This document shows positions 37,082 to 47,200 of a stretch of DNA of 64,000 nucleotides, piece after piece. Under the pieces are notes generated by a model, which was not told the origin of the DNA, made no database searches, and was given only the letters and a program-made list of their open reading frames with translations. The first letter of the stretch is position 1; every line of letters starts with the position of its first letter. The translations under genes and the position numbers were made by a program. Source of the stretch: Pseudoglutamicibacter cumminsii (lineage in GTDB: Bacteria > Actinomycetota > Actinomycetes > Actinomycetales > Micrococcaceae); contig NZ_JAFBCO010000001.1 in the NCBI RefSeq assembly GCF_016907775.1, positions 1,116,001-1,180,000 on the forward strand, given 5' to 3'.

Positions 37082-37848
37082 AGGGCCGCGACGAGGCGGG
37101 GCAGCACGTCCTGGATCGGTTCGGTCACCATAGCGTCGGCGAACGCATCGAACTGGGTCGGCTCCGCGTTGATGATCACGACCTGCGCGCCGTTTTCCGC
37201 TGCCAATGGAACCAACCCAGCCACCGGATACACGGTGAGGCTCGTGCCGATCGCAAGTACCACATCGCACGCTTGGGCGAGCTCGATGCTCGCCTGCATC
37301 GTGTCCTGATCGAGGGCTTCCTCGAACAAGATCACGGTCGCGCGAGTAATCCCGCCGCACTCAGGGCAACGTGGATCCGTCTCACCAGCGTGAACGCGGG
37401 CAACCATGTCAGCCATCGGGCCTTCCGCACCGCAATCCTCGCACCGCCAACGCCGCTGATTCCCGTGAATCTCGTGGACCAGTTCCGGTGAGTTACCCGC
37501 CACCAGGTGTAGGCCATCGGTGTTCTGCGTGACGATCCCCGCAAGCCGGCCCGTGCGTTCCAACGCAACCAGCGCATCGTGGCCCGGATTCGGCTGCGCC
37601 TTCAACGCGACCGAATCCGCGCGCACCTGCCACGCCTTACGCCGCACAGCCTCGTCACCGAGGTACCAGGACAGGGTGGAGATCCGCTCCGCATCGGGGT
37701 CCTGGGTCCAGCGACCCTGAGGGCCACGGAAATCAGGGATGCCCGATGCGGTAGAGATGCCCGCGCCCGTCAGTGCGAGCACGCGCTTGGCTCCAGAGAG
37801 CACGGTGGCGGCGGCATCGAAAGCTGCGGCATCAGATGGAGGGATCAT
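37075..37848 (-). CDS. Sir2-family NAD-dependent protein deacylase
   Basis: The 257-residue enzyme removes acyl groups from lysines using NAD. Motifs: GAGISTASGIPDFRGPQG, TQNTDGLH, the catalytic His in HEIHGN, two CxxC pairs (CEDCGA and CPECGG) and GTSLTVYPVAGLVPLA. It overlaps the upstream patatin gene by 4 bases (ATGA), so they are co-translated. A possible target is the acetyl-CoA synthetase in this window, which carries the usual acetylation-site lysine; this is inference from general knowledge of CobB/SrtN. Confidence 0.95.
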   Translation of the reverse strand: MIPPSDAAAFDAAATVLSGAKRVLALTGAGISTASGIPDFRGPQGRWTQDPDAERISTLSWYLGDEAVRRKAWQVRADSVALKAQPNPGHDALVALERTGRLAGIVTQNTDGLHLVAGNSPELVHEIHGNQRRWRCEDCGAEGPMADMVARVHAGETDPRCPECGGITRATVILFEEALDQDTMQASIELAQACDVVLAIGTSLTVYPVAGLVPLAAENGAQVVIINAEPTQFDAFADAMVTEPIQDVLPRLVAALP

Positions 37849-38858
37849 TCGGGTACGGTTCCTGTTGCGTCCTCACCCTCGAGCCAATGACGCACGGCCT
37901 CGCGGCCGCGGTCCATGAGCTCTTCATGGTCGTCGCTATCGAGGTTGAAGCTGATAGAGGTGTACGGGGCGGTATCGATCGCGATCACGTTTTGACCGAT
38001 CTCCGGGTCATCGATCCGGCGGGTCTCGCGGCCCTCCAAAACCACCTGACCCAAGGCACGCAACTGAGGTATCGGCTTACGCACCGACTCCAGCTGCTCC
38101 TTACCAGGGGTGCGCGGGGTCATATTGATGCCGATCGTAGGCCAGTCAGCCTCCCTCTCCTCATTATTAGCCAAGAGTTTGATAGGGAAGTTAGAGACCA
38201 GCCCGCCATCCGCAAACGTGACGGTGCCACGTTTACCTGTGATCTCAACAGGCTGGAACACGCCCGGTAGCGCGGCGGAAGCGTGCACCGCATCGGCCAC
38301 TGAAATCTCATCCGGATCCAAACCGTAGTCCTCGGCATCCCACGGGAACACAGCCATGCGGCGCTGGCTCAGGTCAGTCGTGAGCGTCACGAAACCATAG
38401 CGATGCGTGATGTCCTCATCCGCGAACGGGGAATCATCGCGGCGCAGGTCACCGAAGGTTTCCGTTCCGAGGTCCTTCATGACTCCGGCGATCCACGAGT
38501 TCATATAGCGGCCCGGGTGCATGCCTCCGTACCGCAACAACCGGTACGGGATGGCGAGCTTGGATAGCGGGCCGAACTTGCTCGCGATTGGGCCAGCATC
38601 CAGGATCTTGGTGAAATCAAAGGACGTCACCAGGTCGCTGAACCTATCCAGGCTTTCACCCGAATGCTTCAAAGCGGCGAGCAACGCGCCCGCCAGCGAA
38701 CCTGACGAACTGCCGATAATCCGCTCAAACGTGTAGCCCGCTGCACGCAGTTCATCCACCGCGCCAGCCACGGCAACAGCCTTCGCCCCGCCACCTTCAA
38801 TCACCAGGTCGACCGGCTGTGGGGCGAGCCGTGCCTCCCGGAAAGTCGCTTCAGACAC
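37845..38858 (-). CDS. Patatin-like phospholipase
   Basis: The 337-residue protein shows the patatin motifs: oxyanion loop IEGGGAKAVAVAGAV, nucleophile GSSSGSLAGAL (GxSxG) and the Asp of the dyad in FADGGLVSNFP. These are acyl hydrolases acting on membrane lipids. There is no signal peptide, so it should be cytoplasmic. The oxyanion motif lacks the usual Arg after GGG(x)(R/K)G (here GGGAKAVA retains Lys). Translational coupling to a sirtuin is an uncommon pairing. The upstream neighbour gabD is 45 bases away on the same strand. Confidence 0.92.
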   Translation of the reverse strand: MSEATFREARLAPQPVDLVIEGGGAKAVAVAGAVDELRAAGYTFERIIGSSSGSLAGALLAALKHSGESLDRFSDLVTSFDFTKILDAGPIASKFGPLSKLAIPYRLLRYGGMHPGRYMNSWIAGVMKDLGTETFGDLRRDDSPFADEDITHRYGFVTLTTDLSQRRMAVFPWDAEDYGLDPDEISVADAVHASAALPGVFQPVEITGKRGTVTFADGGLVSNFPIKLLANNEEREADWPTIGINMTPRTPGKEQLESVRKPIPQLRALGQVVLEGRETRRIDDPEIGQNVIAIDTAPYTSISFNLDSDDHEELMDRGREAVRHWLEGEDATGTVPE

Positions 38859-38903
38859 CGTAATTCTCTTCAGATACCGTAAATCACCTTAGACACAGTT
38901 GCC

Positions 38904-40373
38904 TTACACCGTCATCGCGATGAGCTTCTCGACCTGATATTCCTCGATGCCGTTGTGGCCGCCTTCCTTACCCAGGCCAGACGCCTTCACGCCACCGAAC
39001 GGAGCTGCAGGGTCAGCCACAGCCGGACGGTTCAAGCCCACCATGCCGACTTCGAGCGCTTCAGCTGCGCGCATCGCCTGCACGATGTCCTGCGAGTACA
39101 CGTACGCGACCAGGCCAAAGCGGGTGTCGTTAGCGATGCGGATGGCCTCTTCATCGGAATCAGCGATGTACAGGGACGCGACGGGGCCGAAGATCTCGGT
39201 GGTTGCGATATCGGAATCCAGCGGAGCGTTCTCGACCACGGTCGGGTTCAAGAAGTAGCCGTCGCTGTCCGGGCAGTCGCCGCCGGCAAGAACCGTGGCG
39301 CCCTTTTCCTGCGCATCGGCAAGTAGGCCCTGCACGCGCTCACGCTGGCGGTCAGAGATCAGCGGGCCCACTGTCGTCTCCGGATCAGTTCCGGCACCCA
39401 CACGCAAGCGGGCGACTTCCTCGAGGAAGATCTGCTTGAACTCATCCGCAACATCCTTGTGCACGATGATGCGGTTGGCAGAAATACATACCTGCCCGGC
39501 ATTGCGGAACTTCAGGCGCGCAGCGCCCTTCGCGGCCCAGCGGACATTCGCCTTGGACAGCACGAGGAACGGGCCGTTGCCGCCCAGCTCCATCGAGGCG
39601 GCCATGACGTTATCAGCGGCCTGCTTCAAAAGCTGAGTACCCACCGGAGTGGAGCCTGTGAACGAGACCTTGCGCAGGCGTTCGTCCTTCATGAGGTCAG
39701 CGGACTGCGCCGGAGCGTCAAGCGTTGGAACCAAGTTCACCACACCAGCGGGAACACCGGCGTCGTGAAGGACCTGAACGAACAGCGACATCGTCAACGG
39801 CGTCAGGTCAGACGGCTTGATGACTACCGTGCAGCCGGCAGCAAGCGCAGCGCCGGCCTTGCGTGCACCCATCGAAACTGGGAAGTTCCACGGGGTCACA
39901 AGATAGGACGGGCCCACAGGCTGATACGTCGTGATGATGCGGTATCCGCCCTTCGGGGCGGGAGCGAAGTTACCGGTCTGATGCTGAACCTGCTCAGAGA
40001 ACCACCGCAGCATCTCCGCGGCATCGGTGGCCTCCCCCTTCGCTTCACTCAGAGGCTTACCCATCTCCGTCGAGACCACCTGAGCGATGTCATCGGCACG
40101 CTCAAGGATCAGCTCATATGCTTTGCGGAGAATATCGGAGCGTTCACGAGTGGTCGTGGAACCCCACTCCTTCTGCGCAGCAACAGCGGCATCCAACGCG
40201 CGCCGCGCATCCTCAACTCCCGCATCGGCCACCTGCGTGATCTCCTGGGCCGTGGCCGGGTTAAGAACAGGGAACGATGCGCCGCTGGCCGCAGCAACCC
40301 ACTCGCCGTCAATGAACAAGCCAGTCTGGACGTCAAAAGAACCATTCGAGCTGGTGAAAGATACAGAAGTCAT
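38904..40373 (-). CDS. gabD: Succinate-semialdehyde dehydrogenase (NADP+)
   Basis: This aldehyde dehydrogenase converts succinate semialdehyde to succinate, closing the GABA shunt. It shows TPWNFPVSMGARKAGAALAAG, the NAD(P) motif FTGSTPVGTQLL, the general base in SMELGGNGPFLVL, catalytic Cys in FRNAGQVCISANRI, and a C-terminal FGGVKASGLGKEGGHNGIEEY. I start at ATG 40371-40373 (489 residues) because GGGAGA is close upstream and the extra 23 residues of the longer frame are not family-like. No GABA transaminase is adjacent. Confidence 0.93.
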   Translation of the reverse strand: MTSVSFTSSNGSFDVQTGLFIDGEWVAAASGASFPVLNPATAQEITQVADAGVEDARRALDAAVAAQKEWGSTTTRERSDILRKAYELILERADDIAQVVSTEMGKPLSEAKGEATDAAEMLRWFSEQVQHQTGNFAPAPKGGYRIITTYQPVGPSYLVTPWNFPVSMGARKAGAALAAGCTVVIKPSDLTPLTMSLFVQVLHDAGVPAGVVNLVPTLDAPAQSADLMKDERLRKVSFTGSTPVGTQLLKQAADNVMAASMELGGNGPFLVLSKANVRWAAKGAARLKFRNAGQVCISANRIIVHKDVADEFKQIFLEEVARLRVGAGTDPETTVGPLISDRQRERVQGLLADAQEKGATVLAGGDCPDSDGYFLNPTVVENAPLDSDIATTEIFGPVASLYIADSDEEAIRIANDTRFGLVAYVYSQDIVQAMRAAEALEVGMVGLNRPAVADPAAPFGGVKASGLGKEGGHNGIEEYQVEKLIAMTV

Positions 40374-40561
40374 ACTCAGAGTCTCCCACGTGGCACCCAC
40401 CGAACTCCACGTGAACTCTTCGTGTTTTGTCAACGTTTCCACGGTTTTGAGGGAATCACCTGCCTACAATGGTCAAACAACGATGGTGGTGGTAGCGCCG
40501 GCACCAGATGCCGCGTTGCGCACATGGCAGGGCAGGTTGAGGGAAGCGAGGGGGAGAGAGC

Positions 40562-41209
40562 ATGAGTGGTTCCCCTATGGCCTCAACCTGGCGCACTGAT
40601 TCGCGAGCCGTGAAGCTCCATAAGTCGGTTCGAGTCACTGTCGGTTCGATCGTCACCAATTTGATCCCCACCGCGATTGTCGCGGTCTTCGTCTACACAT
40701 CAGCCCCAGGCGCGGCGGTCGGCCGGGCACTGATGTATATAGGCATCCCACTTGGTGGCCTCATCTTCCTGGTTGCGATCGGCGGCGCCGTCGTGGCGCT
40801 CATCGTCGGGCACAACGAGCAACGTAGCCTTCGAGGGGAAAGCGGCGCCCACGTTGCCAACGCCCACGTTGCCGGCGGCGCCGGGGCTGGCAACGGTGCT
40901 GGGTCTGCCAACAGTGCCGGGGATGGGGCGCGCGTACCGTTGGGGCGCATCTGGACCATGCTCGTGGTAACGCTCGCTGTGACGGCGTCCCGCATCGTCG
41001 CCAATTGGTGGTTCTTTTCAACCAACGGCGCGGGCTCCGCGGCACGAACCGATGTAGGACCGGGGCCGTTCGTATTGACCTCGTGGATTCTCTACATTGT
41101 GGCCGCCGTGACGGCGTTCTGGACGTTCTTTGGGGTGCGGCGCTACGAAAAAGCCGTGGCGCCGGAGGCAGAGGCTACGGTACCGGGATCAGAGCCGGCC
41201 GCGAGCTAG
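40562..41209 (+). CDS. Hypothetical four-helix membrane protein
   Basis: No family is recognised. The 215-residue product has two helices near residues 25-80 (VTNLIPTAIVAVFVYTSAP, IPLGGLIFLVAIGGAVVALIV), a Gly/Ala/Asn-rich loop with repeats of AHVAGGAGAGNGAGSA type, and two more helices (IWTMLVVTLAVTASRIVANWWF, WILYIVAAVTAFWTFFG). The ATG is preceded by GGGGGAGAG. Its stop overlaps by 4 bases the 3' end of the helicase gene on the other strand, so the two are tightly convergent. Confidence 0.68.
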   Translation: MSGSPMASTWRTDSRAVKLHKSVRVTVGSIVTNLIPTAIVAVFVYTSAPGAAVGRALMYIGIPLGGLIFLVAIGGAVVALIVGHNEQRSLRGESGAHVANAHVAGGAGAGNGAGSANSAGDGARVPLGRIWTMLVVTLAVTASRIVANWWFFSTNGAGSAARTDVGPGPFVLTSWILYIVAAVTAFWTFFGVRRYEKAVAPEAEATVPGSEPAAS

Positions 41210-43599
41210 ATTTCCGACTCCTCCAACGCGGCGAGGAAATCCTCAAGCGAAGCCATCGGGGTCCCGTATTTTCTGGCGTTCTTCGCTTTCCCCGATTCAC
41301 TGTTGACATCCGCGAGCACCAGCAGATCCGTGCGGGTTTTTGTGACGTTGGCGCTCGAAACGAATCCGTGTTCCTCTATGAACCTGGCGAACACGGCCCT
41401 GTCCCAGGTTTTGCCACCGAGCGTGATGGTGCCTGTGAACGCGATCCGCGCCTCCGGCTTCAGGAGGTCCGCAAGCACGGGGCCGGGCGCGGGCGGTTCG
41501 TACGGGATCACGACGCCAAACTCGGCTTCGATGGTGCGTTTGAGTTCCGTTGTTGCAGGGCCGAGGGTGCGGCCCTCGAGCCGGGCCGCCAAGTGGTTGA
41601 TGTGCGCTTGCGTCAGCTGTTTATCCTGCGGAACGAATGTGAGTGGTTCAGCGGACGGAACGGCGGCGCTGGGGTGGGTACCGGCGTCGGTTGCGTTTGT
41701 AGCGGAACGGGTGAGTAGATAGCCAGAACATTTGCTGTGTTCCCATGCGGTCCATGGGTCAGGATCCTCAGGTGTGAATCCGTGGTGGGTATGGGCGAGT
41801 TCGCGCGCACGCGGGAGAGCGCCATTGGTTGAGAGGGCGGTGGAGTTCGCGGGGGTGGTGGGGCCGGCGCTCGCCGTGCGGTTACCGACGCCCCCTTCGC
41901 CGCCTATGTCAACAAACAGCGGCATATGTTCCATGAGTCCGAGCCGGCGCAACTCGAAATCGATGAGCCCGCGCAACGTATCAGCGTTCGCCGCGACCAC
42001 GGTCCGGCCACCAAGAAGCGAGCCCAGCGCAGTTAATGCTTGCGCCGTATCCGGCGCGAGCGTGAGCATATCCGCATCGATACCGTACTTAGAAGCCGCA
42101 TCCCCTAGATCCCGGCCAGGGTTCACGAGCGTTGATGCTTCCTCGCCGTCAGAGGTCACCACCGCGATTTCTAGCGGGCGTGGACGCCAGCCGCGTCCCG
42201 CATCACCTACCGTGACCACCGACATGAATGCAAGGCCGGCATCGTGGGCGGCTTCGGCATCGTGTGCGGAGTCGGTCAGTGTGGCGCCGCCAACGTCAGC
42301 GCCACGTTGGGAACGTAAGAAGCGCCGCAACGATGGGGCGACGTGGATGTCTTTCGGTAGAACGGTCCGCCGCAAAATCAGACCATCCATCGAACGGACA
42401 CGTGATAACGCGACGTAGAGCTGACCGTCGGAGAACACGCCTCCGCGGATGTCCACGATCGCGCGGTCAAGAGTCTGGCCTTGGGCTTTGTGGATGGTGA
42501 TGGCCCACGCAAGCCGCATGGGCAGTTGCCGGAACGTGCCCTGAACAGAATTCGAGAGCCGGCCGCTTTCCAACGCGATCGGGGAGAGAACTTCCCACGT
42601 GTGCGGGCGGGTGATGAAGATGTCGCCGCGAGGAGTGGCCACTTCCGCCCACGGTTCGCCGTCCTTATCCCAACCTAAGTCAGTGATCTCGCCCAGGGTT
42701 CCGTTAACCCAACGGTCCAGGGGATCGTTGACCACCATCATGACCTGCGCGCCAATCCGCAACTCCAACTCGTGGGGGACGGGCGTCTCGAAGCCAGTCA
42801 GGTCGCCGACGGTGTCGGCTTCGGAAGTCAGCGCGAACGTCGTGAGCTTTTCGAGTTCCCTCCGGTTCGCGGCATCCGCCATCCGGTTGGTGGTGGTGAG
42901 CGTCATCCACGGCTCATCGGCCGGAGGGGAGAACCCCGGATCAACCCGTTCGTTCAGCTCCGCGAGGCTGCGTTGTGTCAGTGACCCATCCCGCACACCG
43001 TTGAGCAACTCAGTGAACCGGGAGCCGTGTTCTTGCCGGAACACGTGAGTGAGCTCGAAGACGGGGAACGACCCTTCCGGGAAATGCCGTGCAGAAAAGA
43101 AGTACGGACTTTCATAGTCCTGTTCAAAACGCTCTTGTTCGCTCGGGCTCACCACAGGCGGCAGTTGATATACGTCACCCACCAGAACCAGCTGAACCCC
43201 ACCGAACCGCTCGCCGGGCCGCGGGCCATACAGTTCCAGTGCGGCGGCCACCGCATCGAACAGATCAGCCCGCACCATCGACGCTTCATCGATAACCAGC
43301 ACATCGAGCCGTTCCAGCACTTCACGATGGGCTGCAGGTGAATACCGAGGCGAGCGCACCATCGCTTCCGTCATGCCGGGCCGGAAGCTAAACAACCGGT
43401 GTAGCGTCAACCCGCCGACGTTCAGCGCGGCCATACCGGTGGGTGCAGCCACTAGTACGTTGCGGGATGTCTGTTCCATGAATAGCCGCACAAGCGTGGA
43501 CTTACCCGTACCCGCTTTGCCTGTGATGAATGCGTGATTGCCCGCTTGGAGATGGTTGAGTACAGCACTCAACTCGGGGGTCATCACGATGCCGGGCAT
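41206..43599 (-). CDS. PIF1/RecD-like helicase fused to a nuclease-like region and a BRCT domain
   Basis: The 797-residue protein starts with a superfamily 1 helicase: Walker A ITGKAGTGKSTLVRLFMEQT (residues ~22-40), Walker B VLVIDEASMV, GDVYQLPPV, and the C-terminal motif AITIHKAQGQTLDRAIVDI with ALSRVRSMDGL. Residues ~445-580 (AFMSVVTVGDAGRGWRPRPLEIAVV ... LGSLLGGRTVVAANADTLRGLIDFELRRLG) look like a DnaQ/RNase-T type exonuclease fold with several acidic residues missing. The last ~80 residues form a BRCT domain (RIAFTGTITLGGKTWDRAVFARFIEEHGF, then KTRTDLLVLADVNSESGKAKNARKYG), like that of NAD ligase. A role in replication or repair is likely. Confidence 0.87.
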   Translation of the reverse strand: MPGIVMTPELSAVLNHLQAGNHAFITGKAGTGKSTLVRLFMEQTSRNVLVAAPTGMAALNVGGLTLHRLFSFRPGMTEAMVRSPRYSPAAHREVLERLDVLVIDEASMVRADLFDAVAAALELYGPRPGERFGGVQLVLVGDVYQLPPVVSPSEQERFEQDYESPYFFSARHFPEGSFPVFELTHVFRQEHGSRFTELLNGVRDGSLTQRSLAELNERVDPGFSPPADEPWMTLTTTNRMADAANRRELEKLTTFALTSEADTVGDLTGFETPVPHELELRIGAQVMMVVNDPLDRWVNGTLGEITDLGWDKDGEPWAEVATPRGDIFITRPHTWEVLSPIALESGRLSNSVQGTFRQLPMRLAWAITIHKAQGQTLDRAIVDIRGGVFSDGQLYVALSRVRSMDGLILRRTVLPKDIHVAPSLRRFLRSQRGADVGGATLTDSAHDAEAAHDAGLAFMSVVTVGDAGRGWRPRPLEIAVVTSDGEEASTLVNPGRDLGDAASKYGIDADMLTLAPDTAQALTALGSLLGGRTVVAANADTLRGLIDFELRRLGLMEHMPLFVDIGGEGGVGNRTASAGPTTPANSTALSTNGALPRARELAHTHHGFTPEDPDPWTAWEHSKCSGYLLTRSATNATDAGTHPSAAVPSAEPLTFVPQDKQLTQAHINHLAARLEGRTLGPATTELKRTIEAEFGVVIPYEPPAPGPVLADLLKPEARIAFTGTITLGGKTWDRAVFARFIEEHGFVSSANVTKTRTDLLVLADVNSESGKAKNARKYGTPMASLEDFLAALEESEI

Positions 43600-43822
43600 G
43601 GCTTGATCTTATCCGTGTGGGTGGGCTTGCGATGAGGTGGTTGGGTTGGATGCTCGGGGGATGGATGAACTGTGTGGATAGACATCGCTGGTTTGTTGAA
43701 CGACGATGCGAGCTTTATTGCGTGTAGTGAACAGGTGGGGTGCTCAAGTGGACGGGACGCACCGGGTGTGTTTAGGTAGTTATCATCCGCTGTTTTCTAA
43801 GCGAATTCAGTGGAGTGTGTTC

Positions 43823-43876
43823 ATGAGTTTAGCTTTGCTAGCCCGCAAACATGTACTTACGAACACTTTTCCGTGA
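43823..43876 (+). CDS. Possible 17-residue leader peptide
   Basis: ATG at 43823 is preceded by GGAG seven bases upstream and opens a 17-codon frame (MSLALLARKHVLTNTFP) whose stop codon lies inside the stem of the hairpin that follows. That arrangement is typical of leader peptides controlling a terminator, but there is no run of one regulatory codon and no obvious gene until 44280. It may equally be chance. Confidence 0.3.
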   Translation: MSLALLARKHVLTNTFP

Positions 43877-43916
43877 TGGCGGAGCGAGGACTTCTCACCC
43901 TTGGCTCCGCCATCAC
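43873..43916 (+). terminator. Strong hairpin, terminator-like
   Basis: GTGATGGCGGAGC (43873-43885) pairs perfectly with 43904-43916 around an 18-base loop. There is only a weak T-tract (TCATTTAAA), so it may be a factor-dependent terminator or an attenuator. Confidence 0.55.
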
Positions 43917-44279
43917 TCATTTAAAGGTGGGGTTAGGCGCCTAGCTGTGATGGGGTGAGGGTCTCTCAGCGGCCAAACGTCCATTTCTCTGTCCGCTCCA
44001 TGGAACTGAAAAATATTTTTCAGGAATTATTTCGCGCCTCGAACGGACAGTTTGGGGTCATTTATCGTCATCTCTCATCTGGCGAGATCCGCTTGAAATC
44101 AATGAATTTTGCGAGACGTAGGGGCAGTTTTGAGTCAATTTAGGAACGTTCGTTCAGTTGAGTGAGCTGACTTTTGGCGCTTTGGGTTAGTAAATCCAGT
44201 GGGTATATTTACTCGCGAGTCACCTCTATCTCCGGTGAACCTGTGTATCTCTTGTGTGTCTGAGTGAAGGATTACTACT

Positions 44280-47200
44280 GTGGCGCAAGAAAAATTGCGG
44301 CTCAAGAGGCTAAAGAAAAGGGTTTTAGCTTCGATAGCTAGTTTTGGTTTGTTAGCAACGATGTCCCCTGCTGTCGCGTCATCCGCAACAGCGTCCCAAA
44401 CGCCGGCTTCGTCGCATGGAGCGAAGCCGGCATCGGTGGTTTCGAAACTCACTACTCAGAATCAGGCTTCATCCAACGCTTCGATGACTCCAGCGCGCGT
44501 GAACTCGAACGTGTGCGCGCCGAACACCTCGTTCGGAATCCTAGAGAACGGGCAGTTGCGTAAAATTAACACGGCCGACGGGTCAACGCAGAACCTGGGG
44601 TCAACGAATCTTCGGGCCACTTACCCGCTGAGCGGGATGGACCTTGGCTATGACGCGGCATGGGCACGTAAAGAGCAGGTCAATGGTCTTGGTGTGACGC
44701 GGGATGGCAACACGTTCTATGCGTTCCGCGGCTGGTCGAAAGGGTCCTATCAGAACAGCATTTGGGTTGAGGGCGTGCGCCGCCACTTCGACCTGTTCAA
44801 GTACGACGCCAACGGAAACAACCCGGAACGTATCCCGATCACGGAGAACGGTCGCGACTATTACCAGTTCCGGGAGTTGAGCTACGAACAGCAGAACATG
44901 GACCTGATCGCGGGTGCTGTTAACCCCGCTGACGGTCGCTATTACTTCGGTGGGTTCCATCAGGAAAACGACGGCAATGGACGTTACAACCTCTACTTTG
45001 CTCTGCGCTCGGTAGATCCGAAAGGTGGGCGCCTGCGTCACATCGCGAAGGTATTCGTAGAAAGCAAAGCCGGACCGTACAGCTGGGACGATGCGAACGG
45101 TGACATCGTTTTCGACCATGCTGGTAACTTCCACTTGCTGTTCGCTAAGCAGCCGTCGGGTGGAACTTCTGCTGTTAAGCTCGTGACCATTCCGGAGTCG
45201 TGGCTTCCGGTAGACAGCAACACGCCAGATATGCCAAAGCTGTACGGTACGTCTACCGTGACTCGCTACATCAGCGGAGCTGATGGCGTTGCGAACAGCC
45301 TTTCCGTCGACTCAGACGGTCAGCTCATCATCGCTACGGTTCGCACCGCGTTCAAATACGATCCGACGTCATTCGTCTTGGACCGTAAGGCTAACTCGAT
45401 CGATGGCAACACTGGTCTGATTAACACTGACCTCGCGTCGTGCCACACGCCACCGACGCTCGAAGTGAAGAAGGACGTTGTACAACGCATTGCGCAGGAC
45501 GACCAGTTCCGTTTGACCGCGGACGACCAGGCTCAGGACAGTGGTATCTTCGCTGAAGCGACGACGAGCGGTAACAAGACCGGTGTGCAGGAGCAGCAGA
45601 TCGGGCCAGCGATCGTCCGTTTTGGTGGTGAATACATCATCAATGAAGAAATGGCTGCTGGCTCCACTTCGAAGCTGAACAAATATGACACGACGTTGTC
45701 GTGCGAAGCGAGCTATCCGCAGGGCGGCACTGAAAAGCTCGAGCCGACCCCGGTTTCTGGCCAGCAATACAAGGTGACGATCCCTGAGCACAGCGCCAAG
45801 GGGCCAGCCAACGTTTCGTGCATTTACACGAACACTCCTGTTGGTAAAGATCCTGTCTTCAAGGTGAAGAAGGACTCGGCCGAGGCTGGCGCTACGGCAG
45901 CTGATGGTGAGTGGATGTCTGCTTACACCGTGACTGTCACTAATGATGGTGAGATCGACGGCACCTCCAAGGCTGTCACCGATACTCCATCGGTTCCTGC
46001 TGGTTTTGAACTGACTGAAGCCAAGGTTGACGGTGAGACCGTCGAGTTGGTTGATGGTTCGTTCACGATCAGCGAGGGTGTGAAGCTGGCTGCTGGTGAG
46101 GACAAGGTGTTTGAGGTTGTTCTCTCTGGTACCTATGAGGCTGGTAAGGCTGACTGGGTCGCTGTCGGTGAATGCGAGACCGAGGGTGAGGGCAATCCTG
46201 CCAAGGGTCTGTTCAACAAGGTGACCATGGAGGGTGACTCTGATGGTCCTGAGAACAATGACGCGTGTAACCCTGTGTCGAAGGATCCGTCGTTCAAGGT
46301 GAAGAAGGACTCGGCCGAGGCTGGCGCTACGGCAGCTGATGGTGAGTGGATGTCTGCTTACACCGTGACTGTCACTAATGATGGTGAGATCGACGGCACC
46401 TCCAAGGCTGTCACCGATACTCCATCGGTTCCTGCTGGTTTTGAACTGACTGAAGCCAAGGTTGACGGTGAGACCGTCGAGTTGGTTGATGGTTCGTTCA
46501 CGATCAGCGAGGGTGTGAAGCTGGCTGCTGGTGAGGACAAGGTGTTTGAGGTTGTTCTCTCTGGTACCTATGAGGCTGGTAAGGCTGACTGGGTCGCTGT
46601 CGGTGAATGCGAGACCGAGGGTGAGGGCAATCCTGCCAAGGGTCTGTTCAACAAGGTGACCATGGAGGGTGACTCTGATGGTCCTGAGAACAATGACGCG
46701 TGTAACCCTGTGTCGAAGGATCCGTCGTTCAAGGTGAAGAAGGACTCGGCCGAGGCTGGCGCTACGGCAGCTGATGGTGAGTGGATGTCTGCTTACACCG
46801 TGACTGTCACTAATGATGGTGAGATCGACGGCACCTCCAAGGCTGTCACCGATACTCCATCGGTACCGGAGGGCTTCACCATCACCGGTGCGACTGTTGA
46901 CGGTACCGAGGTTGAGATCACTGACGGTGTCTTCACGGTGACGGATGGTGTGAAGCTGGCTGCTGGTGAGGACAAGGTGTTTGAGGTTGTTCTCTCTGGT
47001 ACCTATGAGGCTGGTAAGGCTGACTGGGTCGCTGTCGGTGAATGCGAGACCGAGGGTGAGGGCAATCCTGCCAAGGGTCTGTTCAACAAGGTGACCATGG
47101 AGGGTGACTCTGATGGTCCTGAGAACAATGACGCGTGCAACCCTGTCGGTAAGGACCCATCCTTTGCTGTAAAGAAGGATGCAGACACCACGTCTGTCGT

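Larger units (their letters stand above)
43600..44279. other. 680-base intergenic region with a short ORF and hairpin
   Basis: Between two divergent long genes lies an AT-richer stretch. It holds a 17-codon ORF with a good ribosome binding site (43823-43876) and a strong hairpin (43873-43916). Bases 43917-44279 should contain the promoter of the giant surface-protein gene but show no clear pair of hexamers. The motif CGGACAG/CTGTCCG recurs weakly near 44000 and 44050. Confidence 0.5.
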
